A stretch of DNA of 10,486 bases from JBJHBY01 sp050485745. GTDB taxonomy: Bacteria > Pseudomonadota > Gammaproteobacteria > Pseudomonadales > CAMLJR01. The position numbers and the translations under genes were made by a program. Below, piece by piece: positions 7,319 through 10,486 of the stretch. Under the pieces are notes generated by a model. That model searched no databases. It had not been told where the DNA came from and was given only the letters and a program-made list of their open reading frames with translations. The stretch is taken from NCBI GenBank assembly GCA_050485745.1, contig JBJHBY010000115.1, positions 1 through 10,486 of the forward strand. Reading direction: 5' to 3'. The stretch's first letter is position 1; every line of letters begins with the position of its first letter.

Positions 7319-9067
7319 ATGACCATCCGTACCCGCAACTGGGACGCCGAAACCGATTTTCTCGTAGTGGGCAGCGGCGCGGGCGGCATGACCGCCGCCA
7401 TCGTTGCCAGGGCCAGTGGCCTGGATAGCCTGCTGCTGGAGAAGACCGACCAGTTCGGCGGCACCACCGCACTTTCCGGGGGGGTGGCCTGGATTCCGAA
7501 CAACCCCTCCATGAAACGCGGCGGCATCGATGACAGCGTCGAGGAGGCCCTGCAATACCTGAAAGCCGTGGTCGGGCCGGATGTTCCCGAGGCCAGGCTG
7601 CTCGCCTATATCCACCGTGGCCCCGAGATGCTGGCCTTCATGGAGCGCCACGCCGACCTGCACTTCGAGGCTGCCCTGCGCTACTCCGATTACTACCCCG
7701 ACCAGCCCGGTGCCAAGCCGGGTGGCCGCTCCATGGAGCCCAGGCCGATCAGCCGCAGGCGCATCGGTGTGCATGCGGCAGAGCAGCGCTATCCGGACTT
7801 CCTGAAAGGCGGCTTCATGCGCTTTGCGATCACCGTCAGGGAGAGCCGCGAGGTCATGGACATGACCCTCAAGGGGAAGTGGTACATGGTGCGCAACATG
7901 CTGCGCTACTACCTCGATATCCCCAGCCGCATCAAGGGCCTGCCGGATGACCGGCAGACCCTGGGGCGCGCCCTGGTGGTGCGCCTGCGCCGGGCGATGA
8001 TGGACCTGGATGTCCCCCTCTGGCTGAATGCCGCCGCCGAGGAGCTGATCGTGGACGACGGCCGCGTCGTCGGCCTCGCCATCACCCATCACGGCAAGAC
8101 GAAGACCATCCGGGCCCGCCGCGGCGTACTGCTGGCCGCGGGCGGTATGGGGCAGAATGTGGCGCTGCGCCAGCAGTACGGGCAACTGCCCACCGGCGAA
8201 ACCTTCAGCAGCGACGCCCCGGGCAATGTCGGCGACGCCATTCGCTTGGGCCAGATGGCGGGCGCCGACCTCGAATTCATGGGCTGCGCCTGGTGGACGC
8301 CTTCGGTGAAATTCCCGGACGGCACGGTGCTGGCGCTGATCTCCGGCAAGTCGATGCCCGGCTCCGTCTTCATCGACGGCAGTGGCCGGCGCTTCTGCAA
8401 TGAGGCGGCTCCCTACGAGGATGTGATCAAGGCCCTGTGGGCCAACCACCGCGGTGGCATCGACACCGTACCCTGCCACATGGTGTTCGACGCCCGTGCC
8501 CGCAGGGAATACCTGATGGGTCCGATACCGCCGGGCAAGGTGCAGGCCGACAGGCTGCTGCCCGGGGAGTGGTTCGACAGTGGCTTCCTGTGCCGGGCCG
8601 AGACACTCGCAGAACTGGCACAGCAAATGGGGGTGCCCGCCGACGCGCTGGAGCAGACCATCTCACGGCACAATGCACACGCCGTCGAGGGCAGGGACCC
8701 GGACTTCCACCGCGGCGAGCAGGCCATCGACCGCTACTACGGCGACCCCGCCATCAAGCCCAACCCCAGCCTCGCCCCGATCGAACGGGGGCCCTTTTAT
8801 GCACTCAAGGTCTACCCCGGCGACCTCGGCACCAAGGGCGGGCTGAAGACCGACGAAGAGGGCCGTGTGCTGCAGGCATCGGGGCAGCCCATTCCCGGCC
8901 TGTATGCCTGTGGCAACTGCTCCGGCGCGGTCATGGGTGACAGCTACCCTGGCGCGGGGGCAACCATCGGCTCCGCCATGACCTTTGGCTTCATCGCCGC
9001 GCAGCACGCGGCCAGGGCAATCGACGAGGAGGAACAACATGACCGCCAGCAAGCGTTATGCCTTTGA
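7319..9067 (+). CDS. kstD: 3-ketosteroid delta1-dehydrogenase-like FAD flavoprotein
   Basis: Probable FAD enzyme removing hydrogens from C1 and C2 of ring A of a 3-ketosteroid, a core step in opening the steroid nucleus. From ATG 7319 the protein has 582 residues, near the usual family size. A Rossmann GxGxxG lies at residues 18-23 (VVGSGAGGM), with Glu41 at the end of the second strand and GGTTALSGGVAWIPNN at 47-62. The tyrosine cluster YSDYYPDQPG begins at 122. The late family signature PFYALKVYPGDLGTKGG starts at 492, and the C-terminal FAD segment GNCSGAVMGDSYPGAGATIGSA follows. Only a weak AGGGA is seen 12 bases before the start. An upstream in-frame start at 7178 would read through the tandem repeat and lacks a good ribosome site. 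The gene overlaps the next by 29 bases. Exact substrate is uncertain; related flavoproteins act on other 3-oxo-steroids and cyclic ketones. Confidence 0.85.
   Translation: MTIRTRNWDAETDFLVVGSGAGGMTAAIVARASGLDSLLLEKTDQFGGTTALSGGVAWIPNNPSMKRGGIDDSVEEALQYLKAVVGPDVPEARLLAYIHRGPEMLAFMERHADLHFEAALRYSDYYPDQPGAKPGGRSMEPRPISRRRIGVHAAEQRYPDFLKGGFMRFAITVRESREVMDMTLKGKWYMVRNMLRYYLDIPSRIKGLPDDRQTLGRALVVRLRRAMMDLDVPLWLNAAAEELIVDDGRVVGLAITHHGKTKTIRARRGVLLAAGGMGQNVALRQQYGQLPTGETFSSDAPGNVGDAIRLGQMAGADLEFMGCAWWTPSVKFPDGTVLALISGKSMPGSVFIDGSGRRFCNEAAPYEDVIKALWANHRGGIDTVPCHMVFDARARREYLMGPIPPGKVQADRLLPGEWFDSGFLCRAETLAELAQQMGVPADALEQTISRHNAHAVEGRDPDFHRGEQAIDRYYGDPAIKPNPSLAPIERGPFYALKVYPGDLGTKGGLKTDEEGRVLQASGQPIPGLYACGNCSGAVMGDSYPGAGATIGSAMTFGFIAAQHAARAIDEEEQHDRQQALCL
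9026..9032 (+). promoter_or_regulatory. Strong Shine-Dalgarno for the Rieske oxygenase gene
   Basis: GAGGAGG lies within the last codons of the dehydrogenase gene, six bases before ATG 9039. It fixes the start of the next gene and suggests translational coupling of the overlapping pair. Confidence 0.8.
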
Positions 9068-9654
9068 AGAAAAAGGCATTTTCCCCCGGGGCTGGCATAT
9101 TGTCGCCCTCTCTCAGGAGCTGGCCCCCGGCGAGGTCAAGGCCCTGCACTACTTCAGCCAGGACCTGGTGCTGTTCCGCGGCGAGGACGGCCAGGCCGTG
9201 GTTCTGGACGCCTACTGCCCACACCTCGGCGCCCATCTCGCCGGCACCGGAAGCCGCGTCGTCGGCAATACGATACGCTGCCCCTTTCATGGCTGGCAGT
9301 TCGACCACACGGGCTCCTGTACCGCCATTCCCTACGCCACGCGGATACCCGAGCGCGCGCACAACGCCCTGCGCGCCTGGCCACTGGTGGAGAAAAACGG
9401 CTTCATCGCCGTGTGGCATGATCGCGAGGGCGGTGCCCCGAACTGGGAACTGCCGGACATTCCCGAGTGGAACCAGCCGGGCTGGGGGGACTGGCGCTTC
9501 AACCGCACGGTGATCCGCTCCCATGGGCGCGAAATCATCGAGAACATCGTCGACGCCGGCCACTTCCCCTCGGTGCACGGTGGCGTGCCCCTGCAGTTCG
9601 ACAATGTATTTACCCGGTACACGGTAAGCCAGGAGTCGCGGATCAAGTCTGACC
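9039..9654 (+). CDS. kshA: Rieske non-haem iron oxygenase, KshA-like (N-terminal part only; cut by a junction)
   Basis: Oxygenase component probably hydroxylating C9 of a 3-ketosteroid. With the adjacent delta1-dehydrogenase this produces a product that breaks open ring B. About 205 residues are recognisable. They include a GWHIVAL strand at 19-25, Rieske cluster ligands Cys60-x-His62 and Cys81-x2-His84 (CPFHGWQFD), FIAVWHDREG at 122-131, and the start of the catalytic domain, ENIVDAGHFPSVHG, with putative mononuclear-iron ligands His175 and His180 and bridging Asp172. The family normally continues for a further 150-190 residues carrying the third iron ligand. Here the similarity stops after about VSQESRIKSD, although the frame remains open to the window end. 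The electron-supplying reductase (KshB type) is not in the window. Other Rieske ring hydroxylases are possible, but the neighbour favours steroid use. The end given is where similarity fades, not a stop codon. Confidence 0.75.
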
Positions 9655-10190
9655 TGAGCCTGCCCATGATCCAGTCACGCCGCATCGACCTGGACATCCA
9701 GGCGGATCAACGCCTGCCCTTCGATCCGCGCCCCTCCGGCGGCGGCTTCGCGCCGGCCAGCCTGCCATTCGCCCTGCCGCCGGAGACCGGAGAGCGCCTC
9801 GCCGCCTGCGCCCTCGCACTCGCCTGCGCAGCGCGTGAGGCCAGTTGGCACAAGGCGTTCACCGATGATGAGAGCGTTCTGAAGCCCGGCTTCTTTCTCG
9901 ACTTTCAGGATGTCGGAATCCTCCCGAAGCTCATCGCGGGTGCTGCCATTCTCGTGCTGATCTGGAGCGTGATCGTTGTTGCGATCGCATGCTGGCAACG
10001 CGCCTCGCGCGACGGATGGTTCCGCGCGGGCTGGGTTCAGACCGCCGCCGTCGGACTCATCACGCTCGCCATCAGCAAAGTCTTCGACCGCGCCCCCGGC
10101 ATCATCACGGATTTCCGCGAAGTGGACATGGAGTACCCGGTCCGCGGCGTCCTCTACGCGCTCGAGGAAGGGCTCGAACTCCTCCTGCCC
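9655..10190 (+). CDS. Unidentified membrane-protein segment in the same open frame (probable foreign insert)
   Basis: Residues about 206-384 of the frame opened at 9039. I do not recognise a family. The first part (206-250) is Pro/Gly-rich and not membrane-like (QRLPFDPRPSGGGFAPASLPF). From about 253 come a short hydrophobic stretch (LAACALALAC), a clear membrane helix at about 297-318 (KLIAGAAILVLIWSVIVVAI), a weaker one near 334-347, and an EEGLELLLPV motif leading into the next segment. None of this belongs to a Rieske catalytic domain. Leucine codons are all CTG (6 of 6) in residues 206-252, then mostly CTC (14 of 17) in 254-383, unlike the upstream genes. This suggests one or two foreign pieces. 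It has no start or stop of its own. Confidence 0.45.
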
Positions 10191-10486
10191 GTGATCTTCA
10201 TCCTCGCGATGGGCTCGCTGGCGGTTTACGGCCTGGTGATCGGCGCGTGGGCGTCGAACAACAAGTACACCTTCATCGGCGGCATCCGCGGCACGGCCCA
10301 GATGCTCAGCTATGAAATCCCGCTCGGCCTGAGCGTGATCGCCATCCTGCTGATGGCCGGCACCGCCGCCGCGGGTGACATCGTCAACGGCCAGGTCGGC
10401 TACTGGTTCGGCATCATCCCCAGTTGGCTGATCTTCCAGATGCCGCTGGTGGCAATCCTGTTTTTCATCTGCATCCTCGCCGAATC
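10190..10486 (+). CDS. nuoH: NADH-quinone oxidoreductase subunit H, internal fragment
   Basis: Piece of the membrane subunit of respiratory complex I that helps form the quinone site. The NuoH signature is clear in the frame opened at 9039: SLAVYGLVIGAWASNNKY, then GGIRGTAQMLSYEIPLGLSV and a further membrane helix ending ILFFICILAE, just before the expected NRxPFDLPE element. Residues about 386-482 of that frame correspond to a stretch from the middle of NuoH. Both the N-terminal third and everything after the window edge are missing, and no other nuo gene is present. Leucine codons here (8 CTG, 4 CTC) differ again from the preceding segment. The fragment is fused in frame to the unidentified segment, and the left boundary is approximate. 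Confidence 0.85.

Noticed and set aside
7208..8626. 472-codon minus-strand frame opposite the dehydrogenase gene
   Set aside because: Antisense shadow of a flavoprotein with clear FAD motifs, rich in His/Gly/Gln without recognisable domains.
9039..10486. A genuine natural Rieske-membrane-NuoH fusion enzyme
   Set aside because: Both recognisable ends are truncated at points that destroy their folds, and codon use shifts across the joins; a chimera is simpler.
1..10486. tRNA or rRNA genes, CRISPR arrays, insertion sequences, rho-independent terminators
   Set aside because: None seen on reading both strands. Intergenic gaps are short and lack GC stem-loops followed by T runs, and no terminal inverted repeats or transposase motifs were found.

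Overview
The window looks like GC-rich chromosomal DNA from a steroid- or terpenoid-using proteobacterium. A gammaproteobacterium is most likely, judged from gene style and the strong CTG bias for leucine, but this is inference and no marker gene fixes the taxon. The last 0.8 kb does not appear to belong to the same molecule.

Positions 19-5140 (minus strand) hold a three-gene efflux module read leftward: a TetR-family regulator, an RND periplasmic adaptor and an HAE1-type RND inner-membrane pump. No outer-membrane channel gene lies inside the window. A short palindrome in the AT-rich stretch just upstream of the regulator is a candidate operator.

Positions 5219-7033 (minus strand) encode a membrane diguanylate cyclase. 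It has a signal peptide, a periplasmic 7TMR-DISM-type sensor region, about seven membrane helices and a GGDEF domain with intact GGEEF and RxxD motifs. A 285-base divergent intergenic region (7034-7318) separates it from a plus-strand catabolic pair and carries a perfect 16-base tandem duplication.

Positions 7319-9067 encode a 3-ketosteroid delta1-dehydrogenase-like flavoprotein. It overlaps by 29 bases a Rieske oxygenase resembling the 3-ketosteroid 9alpha-hydroxylase oxygenase KshA. Together such enzymes desaturate ring A and hydroxylate C9, which opens ring B of the steroid nucleus.

The Rieske protein is recognisable only to about residue 205. The same frame then runs without a stop to the window edge, 482 codons in all. 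It passes through an unidentified segment with membrane helices (about 9655-10190) and then an internal piece of NuoH, the membrane subunit of NADH dehydrogenase (about 10190-10486). Leucine codon choice also changes within this stretch. An assembly or cloning chimera is the best explanation, so everything right of about 9655 should not be used to infer gene neighbourhood.
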